Made by a program: the position numbers and the translations under genes. Below are positions 1 to 7,401 of a stretch of 15,002 nt of DNA, one piece after another. Source of the stretch: Legionellaceae bacterium (lineage in GTDB: Bacteria > Pseudomonadota > Gammaproteobacteria > Legionellales > Legionellaceae); contig CANNJG010000029.1 of assembly GCA_947504795.1 (NCBI GenBank), forward strand, positions 1-15,002. The letters are read 5' to 3'. Below the pieces are notes generated by a model. The model was not told the DNA's origin. It saw nothing but the letters and a program-made list of their open reading frames with translations, and made no database searches. Within the stretch, counting starts at the first letter, position 1, and each line of letters begins with the position of its first letter.

Positions 1-216
1 GATAGCGGATAGAACGTTATCGATGTTCATGGTTTTTTCGAATAACGCTTTCAATACTACATTGGGCCATAAAGGAACCATCCCTGGCTCCGGCTCTAAA
101 ATGGGATCATCATGTTGGTCTGTCAGTGTGATGGACAGCGCCCCATGAGACTCTAGTAACTCAGAGAGCAATTCGACTTCGTTTTGATGGCAATGCTCAA
201 TGGTTAATTGCTGCAT
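1..216 (-). CDS. prmA: Ribosomal protein L11 methyltransferase, N-terminal part (cut by window edge)
   Basis: PrmA uses S-adenosylmethionine to trimethylate ribosomal protein L11 in the cytoplasm. Only the first 72 codons are in the window, and the gene continues beyond base 1. The visible part begins MQQLTIEHC and contains DPILEPEPG followed by VPLW at about residues 37-50, which matches the conserved N-terminal L11-binding region of PrmA (typical form DPxLEPxPGxxPLW). The catalytic SAM domain is outside the window. The start is the ATG read from base 216; it lies only four bases after the accC stop and has no clear ribosome-binding site, so translation is probably coupled to accC. An accB-accC-prmA order is common in gammaproteobacteria, which supports the call. 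Confidence 0.88.
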   Translation of the reverse strand, partial: MQQLTIEHCHQNEVELLSELLESHGALSITLTDQHDDPILEPEPGMVPLWPNVVLKALFEKTMNIDNVLSAI

Positions 217-220
217 GGCA

Positions 221-1561
221 TCAGTCTTTTAAGAGTGTTTCTAAGTAATGAATGTTGGTGCCGCCGTTTATGAAATTAGCATCCATCAGGATACGCTGAT
301 GCAAGGGTAAATTAGTTTTGATCCCGTCGATGACAATTTCATCGAGCGCATTACGCATCCGCGCGAACGCTTGGGCGCGATCTTCGCCATAGCTAATCAA
401 TTTACCAATCATTGAATCATAGTTTGGGGGGACGGTATAGGAGCTGTAAATATGCGAATCAAACCGAATGCCGGGTCCGCCGGGGGCGTGCAGTAGATTG
501 ATTTTTCCGGGGCAAGGCATAAACGTGTTGGGATCTTCGGCATTGATACGGCATTCTAATGCGTGGCCGCGAAAACGAATATCCGCTTGCTTGAGCGTAA
601 ACGGTAGGTCACTGGCGATTTTAATTTGCTCTTTCACCAAATCAATGCCGGTGATCATTTCGGTGACAGGATGCTCAACCTGAATTCGCGTATTCATTTC
701 AATAAAATAGAATTGGCCGTCTTGGTACAAAAATTCAAATGTACCGGCGCCGCGGTATTTTATTTCTTCACAGGCTTTAACGACGCGGTCACCCATTTTT
801 TGGCGTTCTTTTTCAGTAATTCCGGGGGCAGGGGCTTCTTCCAATACTTTTTGATGACGACGTTGCATTGAGCAGTCGCGTTCACCGAGGTGAACCGCAC
901 GACCTTTTCCGTCACCTAAGACTTGAAATTCAATATGCCGCGGGTTTTCAAGAAATTTTTCCATATAAACCGTTGGGTTAGAAAATGCAGCTTTGGCTTC
1001 GCTTCGTGTTAAACCAATGGCATTGAGGAGATGGGCTTCGCTATGAACGACGCGCATGCCGCGCCCGCCTCCGCCTCCGGCCGCTTTGATAATCACAGGG
1101 TAGCCAATTTTTTTGCCTAACGATAAATTTAAATGATTATCTTCTGTAAGCGGGCCATCCGATCCCGGCACACACGGTACCCCTGCTTTTTTCATCGCAG
1201 CAATGGCCGATACTTTATCGCCCATCATCCGAATTGTATCGGGGCGAGGACCGATAAAGCGAAAGCCACTTTGCTCAACAATGTCAGCAAAATCCGCATT
1301 TTCAGATAAAAAACCATAGCCAGGATGGATCGCAACAGCATCTGTAATTTCTGCAGCAGAAATGATGGCGGGGATATTTAAGTAACTTTTTTGTGACGGC
1401 GCCGGGCCAATACAAACGGTTTCATCGGCGAGACGCACATGCAATAAATCTTTATCAACTTCGGAATGCACGGCAACCGTCGCGATACCTAATTCCTTAC
1501 AAGCACGTAAAATACGCAATGCAATTTCGCCGCGGTTGGCAATCACTATTTTAGACAGCAT
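221..1561 (-). CDS. accC: Biotin carboxylase subunit of acetyl-CoA carboxylase
   Basis: AccC carboxylates the biotin carried on AccB using ATP and bicarbonate, the first half-reaction of acetyl-CoA carboxylase in fatty acid synthesis (cytoplasm). The product has 446 residues against 449 in E. coli. The ATP-grasp features are all present: the glycine-rich loop AAGGGGGRGMR (161-170 region), K116, K159, H209, E276, E288, N290, R292, Q294, V295, E296 and R338. These fall at the same residue numbers as the known E. coli active-site residues. The biotin carboxylase signature FIEMNTRIQVEHPVTE is at 286-301. The ATG read from 1561 is preceded on the minus strand by an AAAGGAT ribosome-binding site. 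It lies 11 bases after accB and 4 bases before prmA, so the three form an operon. It looks intact and ordinary. Confidence 0.98.
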   Translation of the reverse strand: MLSKIVIANRGEIALRILRACKELGIATVAVHSEVDKDLLHVRLADETVCIGPAPSQKSYLNIPAIISAAEITDAVAIHPGYGFLSENADFADIVEQSGFRFIGPRPDTIRMMGDKVSAIAAMKKAGVPCVPGSDGPLTEDNHLNLSLGKKIGYPVIIKAAGGGGGRGMRVVHSEAHLLNAIGLTRSEAKAAFSNPTVYMEKFLENPRHIEFQVLGDGKGRAVHLGERDCSMQRRHQKVLEEAPAPGITEKERQKMGDRVVKACEEIKYRGAGTFEFLYQDGQFYFIEMNTRIQVEHPVTEMITGIDLVKEQIKIASDLPFTLKQADIRFRGHALECRINAEDPNTFMPCPGKINLLHAPGGPGIRFDSHIYSSYTVPPNYDSMIGKLISYGEDRAQAFARMRNALDEIVIDGIKTNLPLHQRILMDANFINGGTNIHYLETLLKD

Positions 1562-1572
1562 AACGTATCCTT

Positions 1573-2025
1573 TTATTCGATGATAAATAAAGGTTGACCG
1601 AACTCAACAGGGTCACCATTAGCGACTAATATACCGGTAATCGTGCCACTGCGATCGGCTTCTACTTCGTTAAACATCTTCATGGCTTCGATGATACATA
1701 AGGTCTCGCCGCTTTTAACCTGTTTACCCATAGTGACAAAGGGAGGCGTTTCAGGCGACGGGGAGGTGTATAAGGTGCCTACCATCGGCGCGAGGACAGG
1801 ATGACCGGGAATAGCCGGTTTGGGTACACTGGCAGGCGATGCAGCCGGAATAGACGCTAGAGTGTGTGCAGGGATCTGGACATGCGCCGGGGCGTGATGA
1901 TGATGCGAGGCGTGTATATCTTGGCGTCCGACCCGTAAAGACTCATCACCTTTTTTGATTTCAATCTCAGTGAACCCCATGTCCACTAGCCATTTAATCA
2001 AAGGTTTAATTTTCGGAATATCCAT
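1573..2025 (-). CDS. accB: Biotin carboxyl carrier protein of acetyl-CoA carboxylase
   Basis: AccB carries biotin between the AccC and AccA/D active sites. The product has 150 residues, a usual length. It has a short N-terminal domain (1-35), a flexible Ala/Pro linker (about 39-75) that contains a run of four histidines (41-44), and a C-terminal biotinyl domain (about 76-150). The biotinylation motif EAMKMFNEVEA starts at residue 113, with K116 the modified lysine. The protruding 'thumb' typical of AccB is visible as YTSPSPETPPF (86-96). The ATG read from 2025 has an AAGAGAGAA purine tract just upstream. It is the first gene of the accB-accC-prmA operon, whose promoter must lie in the divergent region 2026-2231. 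The histidine run is probably just linker composition. Confidence 0.97.
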   Translation of the reverse strand: MDIPKIKPLIKWLVDMGFTEIEIKKGDESLRVGRQDIHASHHHHAPAHVQIPAHTLASIPAASPASVPKPAIPGHPVLAPMVGTLYTSPSPETPPFVTMGKQVKSGETLCIIEAMKMFNEVEADRSGTITGILVANGDPVEFGQPLFIIE

Positions 2026-2096
2026 TAATCGTTCTCTCTTGAATATAAGTGATGGACCCAGTATGCCTACGCTTTACGAAATACGCACGCGCAAAG

Positions 2097-2102
2097 AATA
2101 TA
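2097..2102 (-). promoter_or_regulatory. Possible -10 box of the accBC-prmA operon
   Basis: Read on the minus strand this is TATATT, a five-of-six match to the sigma-70 -10 consensus, about 70 bases upstream of the accB start in the divergent intergenic region. No good -35 box is seen at 16-18 bases, so the assignment is weak. Confidence 0.2.
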
Positions 2103-2164
2103 GTACAATAAATTTGCGATTTTGCCTGAATTTTGGAATGAAGTCTAGCGCCCTAATCGAATCT

Positions 2165-2183
2165 ATTGATTTTAGAAATCAAT
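2165..2183. repeat. Perfect 8-bp inverted repeat upstream of pgi
   Basis: ATTGATTT (2165-2172) and AAATCAAT (2176-2183) are perfect reverse complements separated by the three bases TAG. The repeat overlaps the candidate -35 box of pgi, the usual layout for a repressor or activator site. It is A+T rich and has no T-run after it, so it is unlikely to be a terminator. No known operator is recognised. Confidence 0.4.
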
Positions 2184-2194
2184 CAGTCTAAAGT
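2166..2194 (+). promoter_or_regulatory. Candidate sigma-70 promoter of pgi
   Basis: TTGATT (2166-2171) and TAAAGT (2189-2194) are spaced by 17 bases, with four or more matches to each consensus box. The -10 box lies 37 bases before the pgi ATG, leaving a short leader that contains AGGAAATAAGG. This is a consensus match only. Confidence 0.35.
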
Positions 2195-2231
2195 CGATTC
2201 CCTGTCTATAAGGAAATAAGGCAAAACAAAG

Positions 2232-3668
2232 ATGTTGCTCACAGAGCGCGCAGCTTGGAAAAAATTAGAAAACTATCGGTTACACTATCGCGTTAACCAG
2301 ATACATCAAACAGAACGTTCCCGAGTGTTGGATATGGGGGATATCACCTTAGATTATCAGCACCAAAAAATACCGGATTATGCGCTATTACTCTTGCTAG
2401 AAATGGCTGAAGAATGTGAAATTGAAAAAGCCCTATCCGATCTCGTGTCCGCCAATTTCATGAATCATCACACGCCCGCGTTGCATACAGCTTTGCGTGC
2501 TTTTGATACGCCTATCTGGGTTGAGGGCGTCGATATTATTAGTCAGGTTAGTGCCGCGCGCGATCAGATGCGCGAGATTTCCGATGACATTAGGTGCGGT
2601 AGATGGTTAGGGCGCACGGGTAAATCGATAACGCACATTGTTAATATCGGGATTGGGGGCTCTATGTTAGGGCCACAATTTTGTATAAATGCCTTGGCAG
2701 AATGGAGTGCGCAATATTTAGCCTATTATTTTATTTCAGATTTTGATGTCCATGCGTTTAATCGATTGACGCAACGCCTCGACCCTGATGCTACGTTATT
2801 TATCGTTTCTTCTAAATCGTTTACCACAGCAGAAGCGCTATGGAATGCAAAAAAAATCAAGGAATGGGGGCAGTATAACCATTATTGCGCGCAGCATTTT
2901 ATTGCAGTTACTGCCCATACTGCCCGTGCAGAAGCCTTAGGGTTTGAGCGAATAGTGCCGATTTGGGATTGGGTTGGTGGGCGCTATTCGGTTTGCTCGG
3001 CGATTAGCCTCATTGTCTGTATCGCGCTTGGCTATGATCGATTTACGGCGTTATTACAAGGGGCTTGTGCCATGGATGAGCATTGTCTGCAGGCGCAGGG
3101 TGCGGACAATCTGCCGCTGATGTTGGCGCTGTTAGGCGTGTGGAATAATAATTATCTGAACATTCACAACTTGCTCGTCTTAACGTATGCGCAATCGTTG
3201 CAATGGTTTGTGCCTTACTTACAACAATTAGAAATGGAAAGTAATGGTAAATCCATTGATAAGCATGGCCGTAATCTGAATTATTCGACTGTTCCCGTTA
3301 TTTGGGGCGGGTCAGGGAGTCAAGCGCAACACAGTTACTTCCAAATGTTATCTCAAGGGACGCAGTCCATCGCGGCGGATTTGATTAGCATTCGTTCGTT
3401 AAATAACGCGCTTGTGAGGCAACATGGGCACTATTTATCTGAACAAACCACCAAGCAACTCGATTTAGAGCGGGATACATACCGGTTTGTTACGTGTAAT
3501 CATCTGCAACTCCTTGATAACTCTGCACGGTCTGTGGGTGCTTTGATTGCATTATACGAACACAAGGTCTTTATCCAATCAGTGCTGTGGAATATCAACC
3601 CTTTTGATCAGCCCGGGGTTGAAGCGATGAAACAGGCCTCGGTTGAGGTTGGGCAGTCTTGTTACTAG
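2232..3668 (+). CDS. pgi: Glucose-6-phosphate isomerase
   Basis: Pgi interconverts glucose 6-phosphate and fructose 6-phosphate in glycolysis and gluconeogenesis (cytoplasm). The product has 478 residues, shorter than the E. coli enzyme (549) but complete in motifs. The phosphate-binding segment SSKSFTTAEALWNA is at about 193-206. The PGI signature around WVGGRYSVCSAISL is at 247-260. The catalytic glutamate is E336 in MESNGK, the ring-opening histidine is H367 in QAQHSYFQ, and the lysine is K467 in FDQPGVEAMK. The family has G-L-G-K where this protein has E-A-M-K, a small deviation. The start ATG has AAGG 10 bases upstream. It is divergent from accB and is followed 82 bases later by the carbohydrate cluster on the same strand. 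It is probably a housekeeping gene rather than part of that cluster. Confidence 0.96.
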   Translation: MLLTERAAWKKLENYRLHYRVNQIHQTERSRVLDMGDITLDYQHQKIPDYALLLLLEMAEECEIEKALSDLVSANFMNHHTPALHTALRAFDTPIWVEGVDIISQVSAARDQMREISDDIRCGRWLGRTGKSITHIVNIGIGGSMLGPQFCINALAEWSAQYLAYYFISDFDVHAFNRLTQRLDPDATLFIVSSKSFTTAEALWNAKKIKEWGQYNHYCAQHFIAVTAHTARAEALGFERIVPIWDWVGGRYSVCSAISLIVCIALGYDRFTALLQGACAMDEHCLQAQGADNLPLMLALLGVWNNNYLNIHNLLVLTYAQSLQWFVPYLQQLEMESNGKSIDKHGRNLNYSTVPVIWGGSGSQAQHSYFQMLSQGTQSIAADLISIRSLNNALVRQHGHYLSEQTTKQLDLERDTYRFVTCNHLQLLDNSARSVGALIALYEHKVFIQSVLWNINPFDQPGVEAMKQASVEVGQSCY

Positions 3669-3688
3669 ATATAATCAAACAAAGATAA

Positions 3689-3717
3689 TTGAAAATTGAA
3701 ACGTAATTTGATAAATT
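3689..3717 (+). promoter_or_regulatory. Candidate promoter of the carbohydrate cluster
   Basis: TTGAAA (3689-3694) is followed after 17 bases by TAAATT (3712-3717), with an extended -10 TG dinucleotide at 3709-3710. It lies 33 bases upstream of the first cluster gene and behind pgi, so it could give the cluster transcription independent of pgi. No terminator hairpin is visible between pgi and this site, so read-through is also possible. This is a consensus match only. Confidence 0.4.
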
Positions 3718-3750
3718 AGCAAAGGCGTTTGATACTCTTAAAGGATTAAA

Positions 3751-4566
3751 ATGTTGTTTGATTTTTATACGGAACAAGAAACGGTATTTGCACAAACATT
3801 TTTAAAATATAAGTATATTATTTGTGCTGTTGAAAATAATGCCTTACTTCACAATATGCGCAAAGCCATTGTGGACATAGCCGCCAAATCAGCGGGCATA
3901 GCCGTGCCAGACGATGATCACCATGATGCGTTTCTTAACACGTTTCATCATCAAATTAATCCAGCTGCTTTGAATGATGTGCGGTTGCAAGTGATTGCTG
4001 AAATGAACCGCCTCCCTTGGTTTAGAACGGCTTATTTTAATTTGGGAAAACAAATTTTATTTGATCTGGTTGGAAACGAATTGTCAATGCAGCGCCGGGT
4101 TAACTTGAGTATTCAATTTCCCCACGACGATAGCTCCTTGCTTCCAGTGCATGCCGATGTGTGGTCTGGGGATTCTCCTTATGAAATTGTGATGTGGCTT
4201 CCTTTGGTGAATTGTTATGAGACCAAATCGATGTATTTCACGCGCGCGGATTTTGATGAGGCCACCCAGGCGCAGTTAAATCGCTTTAAAAACCAAGGTG
4301 CGGAAGATTTGTTTCAAGCGATTCAAGATAAAGTCGAATTTCTCAATGTTCCATTCGGTTCTGCTTTGTTTTTCTCCCAAAATGTCATGCATGGTAATCG
4401 GATTAATCGCACCGATGAGACGCGTTGGTCTATGAACTGTCGCTTTAAGAGTATTCTGACCCCTTATAATGGGAAGACTTTTGGCGAATTCTTTGAGCCA
4501 ATTACGGTAAGACCGCTTACTCGTTTGGGATTAGACTATCGGTTGCCGGAGGGATTTGATGAGTGA
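3751..4566 (+). CDS. Sporadic carbohydrate cluster 2OG-Fe(II) oxygenase
   Basis: Likely a non-heme iron, 2-oxoglutarate-dependent oxygenase that oxidises (for example hydroxylates) a sugar or sugar nucleotide; the substrate is unknown. The product has 271 residues. The facial triad can be placed as H134 and D136 in LPVHAD and H214 in NVMHGN, with R225 or R231 as the 2-oxoglutarate carboxylate anchor. The segment VPFGSALFFSQNVMHG (200-215) is the usual last-strand pattern of this fold. The overall pattern and the next gene match the TIGR-defined 'sporadic carbohydrate cluster' oxygenase family, recognised from memory rather than by search. AAGGA five bases upstream supports the ATG at 3751. 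The end overlaps the next gene by eight bases, so the two are translationally coupled. It heads the cluster and has a candidate promoter just upstream. Confidence 0.82.
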   Translation: MLFDFYTEQETVFAQTFLKYKYIICAVENNALLHNMRKAIVDIAAKSAGIAVPDDDHHDAFLNTFHHQINPAALNDVRLQVIAEMNRLPWFRTAYFNLGKQILFDLVGNELSMQRRVNLSIQFPHDDSSLLPVHADVWSGDSPYEIVMWLPLVNCYETKSMYFTRADFDEATQAQLNRFKNQGAEDLFQAIQDKVEFLNVPFGSALFFSQNVMHGNRINRTDETRWSMNCRFKSILTPYNGKTFGEFFEPITVRPLTRLGLDYRLPEGFDE

Positions 4567-5008
4567 TGAAACGCTGCACGGTCACCGAGGGTATATAGGT
4601 AGTCGCCGTTATTCATCTGGTGAGTTTCCTCAATTTGTTCAAAATATGATGATTCGCCAGTGTTGTCAAAAACATCATTTGACGTATTTATTAAGTGCTA
4701 CTGAGTATCGAATGCCAGGTTGTTACATGATGCTGCAAGAGCTGTTGACTTCTTCAGATACCATCGATGGGATTGTGATGTTCAGTGTTTTTATGTTGCC
4801 TGAGCAGTATGATATGCGGGTGGATTTCTACACCACCTTACTGCAACGCGGAAAGACACTATATTTTGCACTAGAAGATTTGTCGATTAAGATATGGGAA
4901 CAAGTTAAATCAGTAGAGGCGTTGCTGCAGTTGAATCAAATAGTGGTCTCTGATGCAAACATGCATGCACTCTTGCCCTCAATACAGACTGAGACCGTTG
5001 CGATTTAA
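4559..5008 (+). CDS. Sporadic carbohydrate cluster protein, LIC12192 family (unknown function)
   Basis: A small protein of 149 residues. The conserved motifs RGYIGSR (10-16), VQNMMIRQCCQ (27-37) and SATEYRMPGCYMML (46-59) are those I recall for the LIC12192-type family, found beside surface-sugar genes; its biochemical role is not known. The order of motifs (N-terminal GYIxSR strand, Q-rich helix ending in a cysteine/histidine turn, then GIVMFSVFMLP at 71-81 and a GKTLYFALE strand at 98-106) resembles the catalytic fold of serine recombinases. However, the Y-x-R-x-S catalytic spacing is not kept and there is no DNA-binding tail. The ATG at 4559 is preferred over the TTG at 4556 because GGAGGG (4548-4553) is five bases before it. 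The overlap with the oxygenase suggests that the two act together. No signal peptide or membrane segment is seen. Confidence 0.85.
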   Translation: MSDETLHGHRGYIGSRRYSSGEFPQFVQNMMIRQCCQKHHLTYLLSATEYRMPGCYMMLQELLTSSDTIDGIVMFSVFMLPEQYDMRVDFYTTLLQRGKTLYFALEDLSIKIWEQVKSVEALLQLNQIVVSDANMHALLPSIQTETVAI

Positions 5009-5030
5009 TACATGATGACTGGGAGAGGGA

Positions 5031-6626
5031 ATGTTTGAAGAAATGGACACGATAGAAAGAGCGCATGCAGAAGTAACGACGCATAAAGTAGTCAGTGCTA
5101 TGGGGTATACCAGTCAAAAGATTGTCCGCTTTGAAGACAGTGCAAAGGTGCTGGCAACTCGACGAGATAGAAAAAAAGTCGTGCAATGTCATGGCGTATT
5201 CGACTTATTGCATATTGGACACATCAAACATTTACAACAAGCAAAGGAGCTAGGGGACCTTTTGGTCGTTACGCTTACCGCAAACCCCTATGTTAATAAG
5301 GGCCCAGGTAAACCGTATTTTTCTGAACAATTACGAGCAGAAGCTCTGGCGGCATTGACTTGTGTTGATTTTGTAATCATTAACCATTATCCGACTTCGA
5401 TTAAAGTTATCCATGAGATTAGACCCGATTATTACGTTAAAGGAATTGAATACCAAGAGACGGATAAAGATGTAACCGGTAAAATTTTAGAGGAAGCCGA
5501 GGCGGTTAAGGCTGTGGGTGGTGAGCTTGTGTTGACACAGGATATTGTATTTAGCTCCTCAACACTGTTAAATAAATATTTCCCTGCGTTTACCCCAGAA
5601 GTGAGTGCTTATTTAAAGACTATTAAAACCAAGTATTCTATCGACGATATCGTTGGATATTTTGAAAAAATCAAGGCGATGAAAGTACTGGTTATAGGGG
5701 AAGCCATCATAGATATTTATCATTTTGGTGAGGCGATTGGCAAATCCGGCAAAGAACCTGTCCTTGTGACGAAATACCATCGCGAAGAGGTTTATGCTGG
5801 CGGAATCTTGGCGGTCGCCAATCATGTGAGTAGTTTTTGTTCAGAGGTTCATTGTATTACGATGTTAGGAGAAAAAAGAGAATATGAGGATTTCATTCGG
5901 CAAAATGTCAAAGAGAATGTTGGCCTAACTTTTCATCACAAAGCGAATTCGCCTACCCCTGTTAAACGTCGTTATATTGAAGAGTACTCTACCCAAAAAT
6001 TATTTGAAATTTATGAAATTGATGATTGTTTTTTTGAACATGAACAAAAACAAGCATTGATCGATTCTCTTCGTGAAAAAATAAAACAGTACGACCTGGT
6101 GATTGTCACTGATTATGGACATGGATTATTGGATTCGGATTCTATCGCTTTGTTAGAGCAAGACGCTAAGTTTTTGGCAGTGAATACCCAGGCGAATGCC
6201 GGGAACCATGGGTTTAATTGCATTTCAAAATATAAGAAAGCCGATTTTGTGTGTATCGCCAATCGTGAATTGCAGCTCAATTTTCGGCAAAAACACATCA
6301 CGCTGAAAGAGCAAATGCAACAGCTAATGAGCGACTTTGATTATGCGAATGCCATTGTGACGAATGGGGTGAAAGGATCGTTTGCTTGTAAAGTCGGAGA
6401 AGATATTGTGGAGTCTCCTTCTCTAACGGTATCGGTGAAAGACCGTGTTGGAGCTGGCGATGCGGTGCTAGCGATCACCAGTTTGTTTGTGGCGCAGCAA
6501 GCCCCTTCGGAGTTGGTCGGCTTCATCAGTAATGTAGTAGGTGCTGAGGCTGTGAACATTATGGGTAACAAAAGTTCCGTTGAAAAAATTCCTTTAATTA
6601 AGCATATGACGCATTTGTTGAAGTAA
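5031..6626 (+). CDS. Bifunctional nucleotidyltransferase - PfkB sugar kinase (HldE-like, domains swapped)
   Basis: Probably phosphorylates a sugar (kinase) and activates a sugar 1-phosphate with a nucleotide (nucleotidyltransferase) to give an NDP-sugar. Of the 531 residues, about 48-185 form a cytidylyltransferase-like domain with HGVFDLLHIGHIKHL (54-68, HIGH at 61-64) and FSSST near 174-178. About 205-531 form a PfkB/ribokinase domain with VIGEAIIDIYHFG (221-233), AGG at 256-258 and the catalytic DRVGAGDAV (471-479, base D477). HldE, the heptose 7-phosphate kinase and heptose 1-phosphate adenylyltransferase, has the kinase first, so the order here is reversed. The start ATG has GGGAGAGGGA directly upstream. 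The GmhA-like gene at 9425 supports a heptose-type substrate, but this is inference. Glycerol- or other polyol-phosphate activation cannot be excluded. Confidence 0.85.
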   Translation: MFEEMDTIERAHAEVTTHKVVSAMGYTSQKIVRFEDSAKVLATRRDRKKVVQCHGVFDLLHIGHIKHLQQAKELGDLLVVTLTANPYVNKGPGKPYFSEQLRAEALAALTCVDFVIINHYPTSIKVIHEIRPDYYVKGIEYQETDKDVTGKILEEAEAVKAVGGELVLTQDIVFSSSTLLNKYFPAFTPEVSAYLKTIKTKYSIDDIVGYFEKIKAMKVLVIGEAIIDIYHFGEAIGKSGKEPVLVTKYHREEVYAGGILAVANHVSSFCSEVHCITMLGEKREYEDFIRQNVKENVGLTFHHKANSPTPVKRRYIEEYSTQKLFEIYEIDDCFFEHEQKQALIDSLREKIKQYDLVIVTDYGHGLLDSDSIALLEQDAKFLAVNTQANAGNHGFNCISKYKKADFVCIANRELQLNFRQKHITLKEQMQQLMSDFDYANAIVTNGVKGSFACKVGEDIVESPSLTVSVKDRVGAGDAVLAITSLFVAQQAPSELVGFISNVVGAEAVNIMGNKSSVEKIPLIKHMTHLLK

Positions 6627-6651
6627 CGACGGTAAGATTGGAGACGATACA

Positions 6652-7317
6652 ATGAATGAAATTAATTTCCTTGAAAAATACCAAGGGGTCACTAAAAGAA
6701 ATTATATAGAGCGTGTGATACAAACGGATAAAGCCCAATGTGCCACGAAGGCGAAGGCGTGGGGGTTTGATTACTGGGATGGGGATCGAAGCTTTGGCTA
6801 TGGTGGCTATCATTATGATGGTAGATGGCGTTCTATCGCCGAAGATATCGTTGCGCATTATGGTTTAAAAGCAGGAGATAAAGTATTAGACATTGGCTGT
6901 GGTAAAGGCTTTTTGTTGTATGAAATCACTCAAGTTGTGCCCGGGATTGAGGTCACAGGAATTGATATTTCTGAGTATGCGATAGCGAATGCGAAACCTG
7001 AAATTCAAGATAGATTACGGGTGGGGTCATGTACCCACTTGCCCTTTGATGAGAATCAGTTTGATTTCGTTTTTTCGATTAATACGTTTCATAATTTAAC
7101 TATTAACGAATTAGAACAAGCGATTTGTGAAATGGAGCGGGTGGGGAACAGTTCCAAAAAATGGTGTTGTATTGAATCTTTCCGCACTGAAGCAGAGAAA
7201 GTCAATTTGTTATATTGGCAATTGACTTGCGAGTCATTTTTTAGACCGGAAGGTTGGAAGTCTTTGTTTAAACAATGGAATTATCAAGGAGACTATGGAT
7301 TTATTTATTTTACTTAG
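6652..7317 (+). CDS. Class I SAM-dependent methyltransferase
   Basis: A Rossmann-fold methyltransferase of 221 residues. SAM-binding motif I is VLDIGCGKGFLL (78-89 region). The acidic residue after strand 2 is in VTGIDIS (101-107), and a motif-II-like segment FDFVFSINTFHNL is near 137-149. The N-terminal part has the pattern GYGGYHYDGRW (49-59) before the SAM domain, which I have seen in methyltransferases of surface-sugar clusters. It probably O- or N-methylates a sugar or a sugar nucleotide, but the substrate cannot be read from the sequence. TTGGAG (6638-6643) eight bases upstream supports the start. It lies 25 bases after the kinase fusion. The downstream 84-base gap holds a REP-like hairpin, so this gene may end a transcription segment. 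Confidence 0.85.
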   Translation: MNEINFLEKYQGVTKRNYIERVIQTDKAQCATKAKAWGFDYWDGDRSFGYGGYHYDGRWRSIAEDIVAHYGLKAGDKVLDIGCGKGFLLYEITQVVPGIEVTGIDISEYAIANAKPEIQDRLRVGSCTHLPFDENQFDFVFSINTFHNLTINELEQAICEMERVGNSSKKWCCIESFRTEAEKVNLLYWQLTCESFFRPEGWKSLFKQWNYQGDYGFIYFT

Positions 7318-7347
7318 CGATGTGTTAACAACTGACCCATTCCCTTC

Positions 7348-7370
7348 ATCCCGCGGCTTGTCTGCGGGAT
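7348..7370. repeat. REP-like palindromic element between two cluster genes
   Basis: ATCCCGC (7348-7354) and GCGGGAT (7364-7370) form a perfect seven-base inverted repeat. The stem can extend by a G-T and a G-C pair around the loop CTTGT. The wider sequence TCATCCCGCGGCTTGTCTGC with GGGATCCAG matches a dispersed repeat pattern I know from intracellular gammaproteobacteria. There is no T-run, so it is not a classical rho-independent terminator, though it could stall transcription or protect mRNA. It lies in the 84-base gap between the methyltransferase and the RmlD-like gene. Confidence 0.6.
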
Positions 7371-7401
7371 CCAGTGATCTAGAGCAGCGGATCGTTACGT
7401 T

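Noticed and set aside
468..871. Two overlapping open frames on the plus strand
   Set aside because: They lie antisense to accC, whose product matches biotin carboxylase along its full length. Their products have no recognisable motif.
1888..1914. Histidine-rich run in AccB as a metal-binding site
   Set aside because: It lies in the flexible Ala/Pro linker, which varies freely in this family. No paired ligand set is seen.
1955..2191. Plus-strand open frame of 78 codons across the accB start and the divergent region
   Set aside because: It is antisense to the accB start, covers the promoter region, and has no ribosome-binding site or recognisable protein pattern.
4559..5008. A functional site-specific recombinase
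   Set aside because: The resemblance to a serine-recombinase catalytic domain lacks the Y-x-R-x-S spacing and any DNA-binding tail. No recombination sites flank it, and its neighbours are sugar genes.
4905..5192. Minus-strand open frame across the boundary of the LIC12192-type and kinase-fusion genes
   Set aside because: It is antisense to two genes with clear motifs and is explained by their codon structure.
7348..7370. Rho-independent terminator
   Set aside because: The hairpin is GC-rich, but the following bases (CCAGTGATCT) contain no T-run. A dispersed palindromic repeat explains it better.
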